Of a stretch of 64,000 nt of DNA, positions 8,954 through 18,339 are shown one piece after another. The notes beneath the pieces were generated by a model. It was not told where the DNA came from and made no database searches. It saw only the letters and a list, made by a program, of their open reading frames with translations. Each line of letters begins with the position of its first letter. Within the stretch, counting starts at the first letter, position 1. The position numbers and the translations under genes are program-made. The DNA is from Streptomyces fuscichromogenes. GTDB lineage: Bacteria; Actinomycetota; Actinomycetes; Streptomycetales; Streptomycetaceae. Location: positions 372,001-436,000 of the forward strand of contig NZ_BMML01000005.1 of assembly GCF_014645815.1 (NCBI RefSeq), given 5' to 3'.

Positions 8954-9526
8954 TCAGGTGAGGGTCGTGGCCGCCCGGTGGAGTTCGGCGAGGTGGCGGT
9001 GGGCCAGGGCGGGGAAGGACCGGCTGTTCGCGGGGGTGATCCACTGGCCCCAGGCCGCGCTGAACGCGCGGATGCCCAGGTCGGCGGCGAGGCTCGCGGC
9101 CGGGTCGGGCACCCCGCGCTCGCGCAGTGCGTCGGCCAGGGCCGCCGCGAGGTCGAGCTCCTTGAAGGCCAGGCGTTCCCGCAGCTCGCCGTGGCCGGCG
9201 ACGACCGTGGCGAGGCGGGGGGCGAACTCCCGCTGCTCGGGAGTGAAGGAGGCGGTCAGGGCGTCCAGGCCGGCGGTGACCGCCCCGAGCGGGGTCGCGT
9301 CGGCGGGTGCGGCCGCGACGCCCTCCGCCAGCAGGCGGCGGTGCTCCTCCTGCCCCGCGAACAGCACCTCGCGCTTGTCCGGGAAGTGCCGGAAGAAGGT
9401 CGTCTTCGTCAGCCCGGCCCGCTCGGCGATCTGGGCGACGGTGGTGCTGTCGTACCCCTGCTCGCAGAACAGGTCGATCGCGGCTTGCACGAGGCGCAGT
9501 CGTGCGTTCGGTTCCCATCGGGCCAT
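8954..9526 (-). CDS. TetR-family repressor
   Basis: 190 aa. The N-terminal HTH is clear (DSTTVAQIAERAGLTKTTFFRHF, about 27-49), with a helical ligand domain after it. It is divergently arranged with an SDR-type reductase gene across 98 bases that hold a 25-bp perfect inverted repeat. It very likely represses both itself and the reductase, released by a small ligand that is not identifiable from sequence. Confidence 0.92.
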   Translation of the reverse strand: MARWEPNARLRLVQAAIDLFCEQGYDSTTVAQIAERAGLTKTTFFRHFPDKREVLFAGQEEHRRLLAEGVAAAPADATPLGAVTAGLDALTASFTPEQREFAPRLATVVAGHGELRERLAFKELDLAAALADALRERGVPDPAASLAADLGIRAFSAAWGQWITPANSRSFPALAHRHLAELHRAATTLT

Positions 9527-9537
9527 GGGGACAGCCT

Positions 9538-9596
9538 AGGTGATGTGACTCGGTACCGTCACGGGGGTATGGTGACGGTACCGAGTCACATCACCT
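9538..9596. promoter_or_regulatory. Paired TetR operator (25-bp perfect inverted repeat)
   Basis: Arms 9538-9562 and 9572-9596 are perfectly complementary over 25 bases with a 9-base centre. Each arm contains the self-symmetric core CGGTACCG flanked by TGA/TCA, so the element reads as two TetR-type operators in opposite orientation, one for each divergent gene. Cooperative binding of two dimers is the likely reading (inference). Confidence 0.8.
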
Positions 9597-9624
9597 GCTT
9601 CTCGTCCCTCGGGAGAGTGCTGTC

Positions 9625-10515
9625 ATGCGTGTTTTCGTCACCGGCGCCAGTGGTCACATCGCCTCTGCCGTCATTCCCGAACTGCTGAACGCCGGGCACG
9701 AGGTCGTCGGCCTCGCCCGGTCCGAGAACTCCGCGGCGGCCGTGAAGGCGCTGGGGGCCGAGGTCCGCCGCGGCGACCTGGCGGATCCGGACGGCCTGCG
9801 GGCGGCCGCGGCCGAGGCCGACGCCGTCGTCCATCTCGCCTTCGACCACGCTGCGATGGCCGCCGGGGACATGGCCGGGGCGGCGGCGACCGACCGGGCC
9901 GTGGTGCAGGCCTTCGGCGAGGCGCTCGCCGGGACCGGTAAGGCCTTCCTGGGAGTCGGCATGGGCCACGGCGACGGCAACGAGCACCTCGGCGCGGCGT
10001 ACAGCGCCAATCCGAGGATCGCCACGGTGCGACTGTTCGGCGAGTTCACCGGACAGGGGGTGCGTACGGTGCTCGTCGGGATTCCGCCGGTCGTGCACAG
10101 TGCTCGGGACCGGGACGGGTTCCTGCCGATACTGATCCGGATCGCGCGGGCCAAGGGCGTCTCCGGCTACCCCGGGGACGGTTCCAACCGGTGGTCCGCC
10201 GTGCACACGCTGGACCTCGCCCGGCTCTACCGGCTGGCGCTGGAGAAGGCGCCGGCGGGCGCCGAGCTGCACGCGGCGGCCGACGAAGGGGTCGCGGTGC
10301 GGGACATCGCCGACGTCATCGGGCGGCGGCTGGGGATTCCGGTGCAGAGCGTTCCGGAGGACCGGCGCGACGAGCACTTCGGGTTCTTCGGGGCGTTCGT
10401 GTCGCGGGACATGCTGGTGCGCAGCGGGCGGACCCGGGAGCTGCTGGGGTGGCAGCCGGTGGAGCCGGGACTGGTGGCGGACCTTGAGCAGGGGCACTAC
10501 TTCGCGGGGGAGTGA
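9625..10515 (+). CDS. NAD(P)-dependent SDR-family oxidoreductase/epimerase-like
   Basis: 296 aa, RBS GGGAGAG before the ATG. Extended/atypical SDR: nucleotide-binding GASGHIA at residues about 7-13, acidic residue context GDLADPDG, and a substrate half with FVSRDMLVRSGRTRELLGW, typical of the SDR_a5-type reductases often controlled by TetR neighbours. The usual YxxxK is not obvious; YSANPRIATVR lies at the equivalent place, so catalysis may be atypical. It is probably induced when the divergent TetR releases the shared operator. Confidence 0.85.
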   Translation: MRVFVTGASGHIASAVIPELLNAGHEVVGLARSENSAAAVKALGAEVRRGDLADPDGLRAAAAEADAVVHLAFDHAAMAAGDMAGAAATDRAVVQAFGEALAGTGKAFLGVGMGHGDGNEHLGAAYSANPRIATVRLFGEFTGQGVRTVLVGIPPVVHSARDRDGFLPILIRIARAKGVSGYPGDGSNRWSAVHTLDLARLYRLALEKAPAGAELHAAADEGVAVRDIADVIGRRLGIPVQSVPEDRRDEHFGFFGAFVSRDMLVRSGRTRELLGWQPVEPGLVADLEQGHYFAGE

Positions 10516-10714
10516 AGCGGGCGGGATGAGCCGGCGGACCGGTGCGCAGGCGTTGCGGCCGGTCGCGCCCACCCGGCGGAGCCGCACATCGGCACGGCCC
10601 GCGCCCCGCGCCCCGCGGGCCGGTGGCCGGTGGCCGTGGCGTCGGTCGAAGGACTCCGCCCGCTGAAAGGTTCGCTCGGGCGCCTAGAGTCTGAGCCGAC
10701 GGAAGGAGCCCCCC

Positions 10715-11695
10715 GTGGCCGGTCAGCGCATCCCCGTGATCATCGACTGTGACACCGGTGTCGACGACGCCCTCGCCCTGCTGTTCGCCGTCCGCCACCC
10801 GGGGCTGGAGCTGCGGGCGGTGACCTGTGTCGCCGGGAACACGGACGTGGACGGGGTGGTCCGCAACACCCTGACCGTGCTGGAGCAGGCCGGGGCCGGG
10901 GACGTTCCCGTCGCCCGGGGCGCCGAGCGGCCGTTGATCGAGGCGGCGCGGTCGGCACGGCATGTGCACGGGGCGGACGGGATGGGGGACCTCGGGCTGC
11001 CCGCACCGAGCCGGCGCCCCGCCGACGTCGACGCCGTCACCCTGCTGCGCCGGGAGATCCTCGGCTCGCCCCGCCCGGTCACCCTCATCCCCACCGCGCC
11101 GCTCACCAACATCGCCCTGCTGCTGCGCATCCACCCGGAGGTGACCCGGAACATCGAGCGGATCGTGTTCATGGGCGGCGCGGTCGCCACCGGGAACGCC
11201 ACCCCGGTCGCCGAGTTCAACGTCTGGCACGACCCCGAGGCCGCCGCCGTCCTGCTCACCGCCGGTGTGCCGATCACCATGTACGGCCTGGACGTCTTCC
11301 AGCGGGTGGTGGTGCCGGGAGAAGAGGTACGACGGCTGCGCGCGAGCGCGGAACCGGGGGCCCGGCTCGCCGGTGAGCTGCTCGCGCACCGGCCCGCCGC
11401 CCCGGACCCCGACGGCGACGGACCGGACGGTGACGACTCCGCCGGCGGGCTCGGTGACGCGGGCGCGGTCTGTGCCGTCGCCGATCCGGGCGGTCTCACC
11501 ACCCGGCTCCTGCCGGTCGAGGTCTCCCTCGCCCCGGGGCCGACCCGGGGGCAGACCGTCGTCGACCGCCGCCCCCGCCCCGGCGAGGCCGAGATCCACG
11601 GCGGTGCCCGCGAACAGGCCTTGGTGGACGTGGGGTTGGACGTGGACGTCGAGCGGTACGTGGAGCTGTACCTGGAGACCGTCGGACGGCCGTAG
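10715..11695 (+). CDS. Nucleoside hydrolase (IUNH family)
   Basis: 326 aa, GTG start with GGAAGGAG upstream. The calcium-binding N-terminal motif IDCDTGVDDALA (residues 10-21) carries the family Asp cluster, and MGGAVATGNATPVAEFNVWHDPEAA is the second signature, with Asn and Asp ligands. It would cleave the N-glycosidic bond of nucleosides for salvage. Near the C-terminus the segment GLGDAGAVCAVADP keeps the metal-binding Asp, but the His that usually precedes it is Gly. An Asp/Gly-rich insertion (about 228-248) sits before it. Substrate preference is therefore uncertain. Confidence 0.88.
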   Translation: MAGQRIPVIIDCDTGVDDALALLFAVRHPGLELRAVTCVAGNTDVDGVVRNTLTVLEQAGAGDVPVARGAERPLIEAARSARHVHGADGMGDLGLPAPSRRPADVDAVTLLRREILGSPRPVTLIPTAPLTNIALLLRIHPEVTRNIERIVFMGGAVATGNATPVAEFNVWHDPEAAAVLLTAGVPITMYGLDVFQRVVVPGEEVRRLRASAEPGARLAGELLAHRPAAPDPDGDGPDGDDSAGGLGDAGAVCAVADPGGLTTRLLPVEVSLAPGPTRGQTVVDRRPRPGEAEIHGGAREQALVDVGLDVDVERYVELYLETVGRP

Positions 11696-11954
11696 GGCGC
11701 GCGGGACGGCCGGAGAACCCCCGGCACGGCGGCACCGCCCCCCGGCCGAGTGCCGCGCAGTGGGAGGGAGACGTCCCGGAGCGGGCCGCGGGCCCTTGCC
11801 AAGCCGGGCGCCGCCCTGTGTGTCCGGCCTCTGTGCCGGGCCGGTCTCGATCGTCAACCGTTCGTAACGGAGCGGGAGTCGGGGAACGCCGGGGCCGGGG
11901 TGGCCCTCCTGGAGTGCGAGAGAAGGACCGGCCCGACGCGCCCTGGGGGACCCC

Positions 11955-14900
11955 TTGAGACGGAAGACGAGAACGCGGATACGTGCCTGCCTGGCGCTGA
12001 CGACCACGGCGGCGACGGTGAGCCTGGCCCTCACCCAGAGCGCCTCGGCGAACGCGCCGCACGCGTCCCCGCACGCGTCCCCGCACGCCTCCTGGGCCGG
12101 GTCCCGGCCCACCGCCGGCCACACCCTCACCCTCGTCACCGGCGACCAGGTCACCGTGGACGCCAAGGGCGGGCTGATCGGCATCCGGCGGGCCGCGGGG
12201 CGGGAGCACGTGCCCTTCCAGACCCGGACCGTCGGCGGCCACACCCTCGTCGTGCCGGCCGACGCGGCCGCCATGCTCGCCGCCGGGAAGCTGGACCAAC
12301 GGCTCTTCGACGTCACCGAGTTGAACAAGGAGCGCACGGACCAGCGCAACGGCCTCAAGGTCATCGTCGGCTTCCGGGGCACGGCCGCCGCCGCCCGTGC
12401 CGACGTCCGGGACGCGGCCGCCGTGCGCCGTACTCTCCCCTCGATCGACGCGGAGGCCGTCCGGGCCCCGAAGCAGCACACCGGCAGGCTCTGGGACGCG
12501 GTCATGGACGGCGCCAGGACCGCGCCCGGTGTCGCCCACGTCTGGCTGGACGGCGTCCGCAGGGCGAGCCTCGACAAGTCCGTGCCGCAGATCGGCGCGC
12601 CGACCGCCTGGAAGGCCGGCTACACCGGCAAGGGCGTGAAGATCGCCGTACTGGACACGGGGGTGGACGCGAACCATCCGGACCTCAAGGGGCAGGTGGC
12701 CGAGTCCAGGAACTTCTCCACGTCCGCCGACACGGACGACCACTACGGGCACGGCACGCATGTCGCGTCGATCGCGGCGGGCACCGGCGCCGAGTCCCAC
12801 GGCAGGTACAAGGGCGTCGCCCCCGACGCGAAGATCCTCAACGGCAAGGTGCTCGGCGACGACGGCTCCGGCGACGACTCCGCGATCCTCGCCGGCATGG
12901 AGTGGGCCGCCGACCAGGGCGCCGACATCATCAACCTCAGCCTGGGCGGCACCGACAGCCCCGAGGTCGACCCCCTGGAGGCCGAGGTGAACAAGCTGTC
13001 CGAGGAGAAGGGCGTGCTGTTCACCATCGCCGCCGGCAACGAGGGCGAGGACGGCGACGGGACCGTGGACTCACCGGGCAGCGCGGCCGACGCGCTCACC
13101 GTCGGCGCGGTCGACGGCAAGGACGAACTCGCCGACTTCTCCAGCCGGGGGCCCGCGGCCGACGGTTCCGTGAAGCCGGACGTCACCGCGCCCGGTGTGG
13201 ACATCACCGCGGCCGCCGCGCCCGGCTCCGTCATCGACAAGGAGGAGGGCGAGAACCCGCCCGGGTACCTGACCATCTCCGGCACCTCGATGGCGACCCC
13301 GCACGTGGCCGGTGCCGCGGCCCTGCTCAAGCAGGAGCACCCCGACTGGAAGTACGCCCGGCTCAAGTCGGCGCTGATGGCGTCCGCGAAGGCGGGCGAC
13401 CACACGCCGTTCGAGCAGGGCTCGGGGCGGATCGCCGTGGACAAGGCCATCGAGCAGACGGTGCTCGCCGAGCAGCCCTCGCTGAGCTTCGGCGTCCAGC
13501 GGTGGCCGCACACCGACGACACCCCGGTGACCAAGCAGCTGACCTACCGCAACCTGGGGACGAAGGACGTCACGCTCGCCCTCGCCGCGTCGGTGAAGAA
13601 CCCCGACGGCGGCACGGCCCCGGCCGGGTTCCTCAAGCTGACCGCCACCTCCGTCACCGTCCCCGCGGGCGGTACGGCCTCCGTCGGGGTCCGGATCGAC
13701 ACCCGGCCGGGCGGCTCGGCCGACGGCGCCTACTCGGGGTACGTCACGGCGAGCGGCGGCGGGCAGAGCGTGCGTACCCCGATGGGCGTGCAGCGTGAGG
13801 TGCAGTCGTACGATCTGACGCTGAAGTACGTCGACCGGGCCGGGGAGAGCCCCGTCCATCTCACCACCCTGTACGGCTACTCCGGGCTCGCCGAAGGGCG
13901 GAGCTTCGACTCCGAGACCGGTGAGAACACCGTGACCCTGCGGGTGCCCAAGGGCAGGTACCTGCTCGACTCGCTCAACGTCCGGAGCCTCGGCGCCGAC
14001 GGGGGCCCGGTGGACTGGCTGACGCGGCCGGTGCTGGACGTCACCCGGAACACCGCCGTCACCATCGACCTCACCAGGACCAGGGCGTCGGACATCACCG
14101 TGCCCGACCCGGCGGCCAGGCCGTCGGACGCCTACCTGCAGTACACCGTCGACGACGCGAACGTCCGGGTAGGCGTCGACGCGACCTCCTTCGCCGACCT
14201 GCGCACCGCGCACCTCGGTCCGGCCGTCCCCTCGGGGCTGTCGGAGTGCTGGCTCGGCCAGTGGAAGCGGAGCGCGAGCAGCGAGTACGACATCTTCACC
14301 GGCTCCCACGTGACCAGGTTCAAGGCGCTCACCCGGCACTACCGGGCGGCCGACCTGGCCACCGTCCGGGCGGGCCTCAGCAGCTCCGTGCCGGGGCGCA
14401 CGGGCGGCGTCACCCTGTACGGCGAACTCCCCGTCGCGGGGGGCAGCAACCGCAGCCTGCCCATCACCCAGCGGCTGCCCGGCACCCGCACCCTGCACAT
14501 CTCCACCGGTGACGGCGTCTACTGGGCCCTGGGCTTCGAGCAGTACGCCGCCGAACCCGATGCCGACGGCAACCCGGTCAGCCAGGCCCGGTACGGCGAC
14601 GACGACGCCCGCACCTACCGGGGCGGCAGGACCTACCGGACGACGTTCGGCGGCCCCGTGATCGCCCCGCGGGTGAGCGACGAGGACGGAATCTACCGGT
14701 ACGAGAACGAGATCGACGGCGAGCTGCCGCTGTTCGCCGACGCCGCCGGCCACGGGGGTTCCTCCGACTTCACCTCGGTGCGCACCACGCTCTTCCGCAA
14801 CGGCACCGAGGTCGGCAGCAACACCGACCCGCTGTTCGGGCAGGCGGGCTTCAAGGTGCCGGCCGGCAAGGCGCGTTACCGGCTGTCGACCTCCGTGAAG

Positions 14901-15287
14901 CGCTCGGCGGGAGTCGCGAGGGACTCGTCCCGCATCGACGCGAGCTGGACCTTCACCTCCCAGAAGGGCTCCGACACGGTCCGGCTCCCGGCCTCGACCC
15001 TGCGGATCGCCGCGCGGACCGGCCTCACCGGCCACGCCCCGGCCCACCGCAGGGTCACCGTCCCGGTGACCGTGCAGGGCTCGGCGGCCGGCCGGAACCT
15101 CGGGTCCCTCGCGGTGTGGGTCTCCTACGACCATGGCCGCCACTGGAGGAAGCTCGCCGTCGGCCACGGCCGCATCAGCTACCGCGACCCGGCGGTCGGC
15201 AGGTCGGTGTCGTTCAAGTACCGGATCACCGACAGGCAGGGCAACGTCTCGGCGGTCACGGTGTACGACGCGTACTACGGCGGGTGA
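11955..15287 (+). CDS. Large secreted S8 (subtilisin-like) serine peptidase
   Basis: 1110 aa from a TTG with GGGGGA upstream. A signal peptide (about 1-33) is followed by the direct repeat HASPHASPHAS and a pro-region. The catalytic triad is intact: Asp234 (VLDTGVDANHPD), His266 (YGHGTHVASI) and Ser445 (GTSMATPHVAGAA). Beyond about 490 come Ig/Fn3-like beta domains and a C-terminal domain ending TVYDAYYGG. It is an extracellular protease, probably self-processing. The C-terminal domain recurs as the end of the separate secreted protein at 23075-24610. Confidence 0.95.
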   Translation: MRRKTRTRIRACLALTTTAATVSLALTQSASANAPHASPHASPHASWAGSRPTAGHTLTLVTGDQVTVDAKGGLIGIRRAAGREHVPFQTRTVGGHTLVVPADAAAMLAAGKLDQRLFDVTELNKERTDQRNGLKVIVGFRGTAAAARADVRDAAAVRRTLPSIDAEAVRAPKQHTGRLWDAVMDGARTAPGVAHVWLDGVRRASLDKSVPQIGAPTAWKAGYTGKGVKIAVLDTGVDANHPDLKGQVAESRNFSTSADTDDHYGHGTHVASIAAGTGAESHGRYKGVAPDAKILNGKVLGDDGSGDDSAILAGMEWAADQGADIINLSLGGTDSPEVDPLEAEVNKLSEEKGVLFTIAAGNEGEDGDGTVDSPGSAADALTVGAVDGKDELADFSSRGPAADGSVKPDVTAPGVDITAAAAPGSVIDKEEGENPPGYLTISGTSMATPHVAGAAALLKQEHPDWKYARLKSALMASAKAGDHTPFEQGSGRIAVDKAIEQTVLAEQPSLSFGVQRWPHTDDTPVTKQLTYRNLGTKDVTLALAASVKNPDGGTAPAGFLKLTATSVTVPAGGTASVGVRIDTRPGGSADGAYSGYVTASGGGQSVRTPMGVQREVQSYDLTLKYVDRAGESPVHLTTLYGYSGLAEGRSFDSETGENTVTLRVPKGRYLLDSLNVRSLGADGGPVDWLTRPVLDVTRNTAVTIDLTRTRASDITVPDPAARPSDAYLQYTVDDANVRVGVDATSFADLRTAHLGPAVPSGLSECWLGQWKRSASSEYDIFTGSHVTRFKALTRHYRAADLATVRAGLSSSVPGRTGGVTLYGELPVAGGSNRSLPITQRLPGTRTLHISTGDGVYWALGFEQYAAEPDADGNPVSQARYGDDDARTYRGGRTYRTTFGGPVIAPRVSDEDGIYRYENEIDGELPLFADAAGHGGSSDFTSVRTTLFRNGTEVGSNTDPLFGQAGFKVPAGKARYRLSTSVKRSAGVARDSSRIDASWTFTSQKGSDTVRLPASTLRIAARTGLTGHAPAHRRVTVPVTVQGSAAGRNLGSLAVWVSYDHGRHWRKLAVGHGRISYRDPAVGRSVSFKYRITDRQGNVSAVTVYDAYYGG

Positions 15288-15337
15288 GCCGGCCGCTCCG
15301 CCGGAAGCGCCGGCCCAGACCGCCGGCCTCGCGGACA

Positions 15338-15378
15338 CCCGTACGCCCCGGCCGTCGTGAACGGCCGGGGCGTACGGG
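15338..15378. terminator. Bidirectional terminator hairpin
   Basis: Perfect 18-bp stem (15338-15355 with 15361-15378) and a 5-base loop, between the convergent subtilisin gene and the LAHTG surface protein gene. It is well placed to stop both transcripts. Confidence 0.85.
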
Positions 15379-15392
15379 GACATCCGACGGGA

Positions 15393-16346
15393 TCAGGCGC
15401 GGGTGGCCTTCCGGCGCCGGGTCGCGACGACGATCGCGCCGCCGCCGGCCAGCAGCAGGGCCGCGCCGCCGGCGATGTAACCGGTGCTGGAGCTGGCGCC
15501 GGTGTGGGCCAGGTCGCCGCCACCGCCGGAGTCGGTGCTCGGGGCCGGCGCCGCGGAGGTCGTCGACCCGGACGGGGAGGGGGACGCGGAGGCCGTGGCG
15601 GTCGCCGAGGTCTCCGAGGGCGTCGGGGTCGGGGTCTGCGCGGACGGCGGGGTGGCCGGGGTGGACTCCGGCGCGGAGGACGAGGGCGACGGCGACGAGG
15701 ACGGGGACGGCGAGGACGACTCGGTCGTCGAGCAGTCCTTCGTACCGCCGTTCCAGGACGCGATCAGCTTGTCCTTGATGACCGCGTGGTCCGGACCGGC
15801 CGGCAGGTCGCCGTGCTCGAAGCCGTCGTTGGCGTCCGTCCTGCCGTCGAACTTGGTCGCGCCCCGGTAGAGGTCGATCTGCGCGAAGCAGCCGGCGTCC
15901 GGGACCGCGATGTCCAGGGAGTCGGTCTGGCCCTGCTTGACCGTCACCGTGTCGAAGTCGACGAAGATCTGCTTGCCCGAGGTGGCGAAGGAGGGGCCGT
16001 GGGCGATGTAGGAGGCGAGCGAGGCGGTGCAGGAGGCGGCGCCGGCGGCGGCGCGGACCTTGAGGTGGACCTTGCCGTCGTCGGTGACCTTCAGGTTCTG
16101 GTCGTCGACCTTCACCGAGTCGTAGAAGTTCGAGCCGTCGATCGAGAACTGGCACTTGTCGGTGCCGGTCTCCGTGCCGGCACCGGTGCCGGGGTTGTAG
16201 TGGCCGCCGGACTTCCAGCCGTCACCGCCGGGGGCGCTGTTCGCCCAGGCGCCGGACGCGCCGGCGACGGAGGCGGCGCACAGGGCGAACGACGCGACGC
16301 CCGTCCCCAGCAGGCGGCGCGCGGTGACATGTCTGGCTATGGACAT
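15393..16346 (-). CDS. Sortase-anchored surface protein (LAHTG)
   Basis: 317 aa from the ATG at 16346. Signal peptide (LGTGVASFALCAASVAGASG ... WA), then an extracellular domain with four Cys. A long Ser/Pro/Thr-rich wall-spanning stretch (about 210-270) follows. The C-terminal sorting signal is LAHTG, hydrophobic segment GGAALLLAGGGAIVVA, then RRRK. LAxTG is the motif used by actinobacterial class E sortases rather than LPxTG. It is likely covalently attached to peptidoglycan; the domain function is unknown. Confidence 0.88.
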   Translation of the reverse strand: MSIARHVTARRLLGTGVASFALCAASVAGASGAWANSAPGGDGWKSGGHYNPGTGAGTETGTDKCQFSIDGSNFYDSVKVDDQNLKVTDDGKVHLKVRAAAGAASCTASLASYIAHGPSFATSGKQIFVDFDTVTVKQGQTDSLDIAVPDAGCFAQIDLYRGATKFDGRTDANDGFEHGDLPAGPDHAVIKDKLIASWNGGTKDCSTTESSSPSPSSSPSPSSSAPESTPATPPSAQTPTPTPSETSATATASASPSPSGSTTSAAPAPSTDSGGGGDLAHTGASSSTGYIAGGAALLLAGGGAIVVATRRRKATRA

Positions 16347-16686
16347 GGAGATCCCATCCGTGGGGTGCTCATCTCTCGCCGGCCCGTCGCGGCACGTCGC
16401 GAAGCGCGGACGGGCAGCGGGCGGGCGGCGGAAGGGCAGCGGAAAGCGAAGAAACACCGAGCTCATTGGTCACATGCGCCACGGTGTGCGGCCCATGGTG
16501 GTTGGCCCTGGTGAACCCTGTCAACCTGCCTTGAACCAAGGGCCGTTCGGGCACCATCACAACTCCCTCACACAGGGAACGATCCGCTCCGGCCGGGGTG
16601 AAGTTTCGCTTTCTCGGCAATAGGGACAGACTTCTTCTCGGTGTCTCTCCGCCCGATCGGTGTCTCTCAGCCCGAAAGGAACGCGC
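16347..16686. other. Divergent intergenic region with 19-bp tandem repeat
   Basis: 340 bases between the LAHTG gene and the GH13 gene, with no ORF that looks coding. A 19-base unit (TCGGTGTCTC...CCGA) is repeated in tandem at 16638-16656 and 16657-16675 with one mismatch, ending at the GH13 ribosome-binding site. AAGTTTCGCTTTC near 16600 is AT-richer and may belong to a promoter or a sugar-responsive operator. Nothing else was recognised. Confidence 0.5.
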
Positions 16687-18333
16687 GTGGTCGACCTCTC
16701 CTCCAGGAATCCCGACTGGTGGCGTCAGGCCGTGATCTACCAGGTGTATCCGCGCAGCTTCGCCGACGCGGACGGCGACGGGCTCGGTGACCTCAAGGGC
16801 ATCACGGAGCGGCTGTCCCATCTGAGCGCGCTCGGTGTGGACGCCCTGTGGCTCAGCCCGTTCTACCCGTCCGAGCTCGCCGACGGCGGCTACGACGTCG
16901 CCGACCACCGGGACGTCGATCCGCGCCTGGGGACCCTGGACGACTTCGACGCGATGGCCGCCGAGGCGCACCGGCTGGGCCTGAAGGTGATCGTCGACAT
17001 CGTCCCGAACCACACCTCGCACCTGCACCCCTGGTTCCGGGAGGCCCTGCTGGCCGGCCCCGGCTCCGCGGCCCGGGACCGCTACGTGTTCCGGGCCGGC
17101 CGCGGCGCGCACGGCGAACTCCCGCCCTCCGACTGGCAGTCGGTGTTCGGCGGCAGCGCCTGGCGCCGGGTCCCGGACGGCGACTGGTACCTGCACCTGT
17201 TCGCCCCCGAGCAGCCCGACCTGAACTGGGCGCACGACGAGGTCCGCGCCGACTTCCGCACCACCCTGCGCTTCTGGTCCGACCGGGGGGTGGACGGCTT
17301 CCGGGTCGACGTGGCCCACGCCCTGGTGAAGGACCTCGCGGAACCGCTGCGGGACGTGGCGGAGTGGGGTGCGACGGGCGAGGAGGCGCTGGAGCGGGTG
17401 CCGCCCGGTACCCACCCGTACTGGGACCGCGACGAGGTGCACGAGATCTACCGGGACTGGCGCAAGATCTTCGACACCTACAGCCCGCCCCGCACGGCCG
17501 TCGCCGAGGCCTGGGTGCCCGGTGCCCGGCGGGTCCGGTACGCCCGCCCGGACGAACTCGGCCAGGCCTTCAACTTCGAGTATCTGCAGACCCCTTGGGA
17601 CGCCGAGGCGCTCCGTGCCGACATCACCGGCTCGCTGGCCACGGCCCGTGCGGCCGGTGCCTCCGCCACCTGGGTGCTCTCCAACCACGACGTCGTACGG
17701 CACGCCTCCCGGCTGGTGCTCCCGCCGGGCACGGACGAGAACGCCTGGCTGCTGTCCGGCGGTCACGCGCCGCGCGTCGACGTCTCCGACGGCCTCGGGC
17801 GCGCCCGTGCCGCCACCCTCCTCATGCTCGCGCTGCCCGGCTCGTCGTACGTCTACCAGGGCGAGGAACTCGGCCTGCCGGAGGTCGCCGACCTGCCCGT
17901 GTCCGTCCTCCGGGACCCGATCTGGGAACAGACGGGCCATGCCCGCAAGGGCCGCGACGGCTGCCGGGTGCCGCTGCCGTGGACGACGGACGGACCGTCG
18001 TACGGCTTCGGGTCCGGGGGTGCCTGGCTGCCGCAGCCGGAGTGGTTCGGGCGGTACGCCGTCGAGGCGCAGGCCGGTGCCGAGGGGTCCACCCTGGAGC
18101 TCTACCGCACCGCGCTGCGACTGCGCCGCAAGCTGCTCGACGGTGAGGCGCTGACCTGGGCCGAGGCGCCCGCGGGAGTACTGCACTTCGCCCGGACGGA
18201 GGGCTGGCGGTGCGTCACGAACGTGTCGGACGCGCCGGTGCCGCTGCCGCCGGGCGAAGTACTACTGGCGAGCGTGCCGTTGCCGCATGACGGCACGCTG
18301 CCGCCCGACACCACGGTGTGGCTGGGCGCCTGA
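16687..18333 (+). CDS. GH13 alpha-glucosidase / oligo-glucosidase
   Basis: 548 aa. The GTG at 16687 is chosen because AAAGGA lies six bases before it. All four alpha-amylase-family regions are present: DIVPNHTS, GFRVDV with nucleophile Asp208, EAW with acid/base Glu274, and SNHDV with Asp335. Length and the start WWRQAVIYQVYPRSFADADG match alpha-glucosidases acting on maltose, isomaltose or trehalose-type sugars. There is no signal peptide, so it is cytoplasmic. No transporter is adjacent. It is convergent with the DUF4142 gene, six bases away. Confidence 0.93.
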   Translation: MVDLSSRNPDWWRQAVIYQVYPRSFADADGDGLGDLKGITERLSHLSALGVDALWLSPFYPSELADGGYDVADHRDVDPRLGTLDDFDAMAAEAHRLGLKVIVDIVPNHTSHLHPWFREALLAGPGSAARDRYVFRAGRGAHGELPPSDWQSVFGGSAWRRVPDGDWYLHLFAPEQPDLNWAHDEVRADFRTTLRFWSDRGVDGFRVDVAHALVKDLAEPLRDVAEWGATGEEALERVPPGTHPYWDRDEVHEIYRDWRKIFDTYSPPRTAVAEAWVPGARRVRYARPDELGQAFNFEYLQTPWDAEALRADITGSLATARAAGASATWVLSNHDVVRHASRLVLPPGTDENAWLLSGGHAPRVDVSDGLGRARAATLLMLALPGSSYVYQGEELGLPEVADLPVSVLRDPIWEQTGHARKGRDGCRVPLPWTTDGPSYGFGSGGAWLPQPEWFGRYAVEAQAGAEGSTLELYRTALRLRRKLLDGEALTWAEAPAGVLHFARTEGWRCVTNVSDAPVPLPPGEVLLASVPLPHDGTLPPDTTVWLGA

Positions 18334-18339
18334 CGGGAC

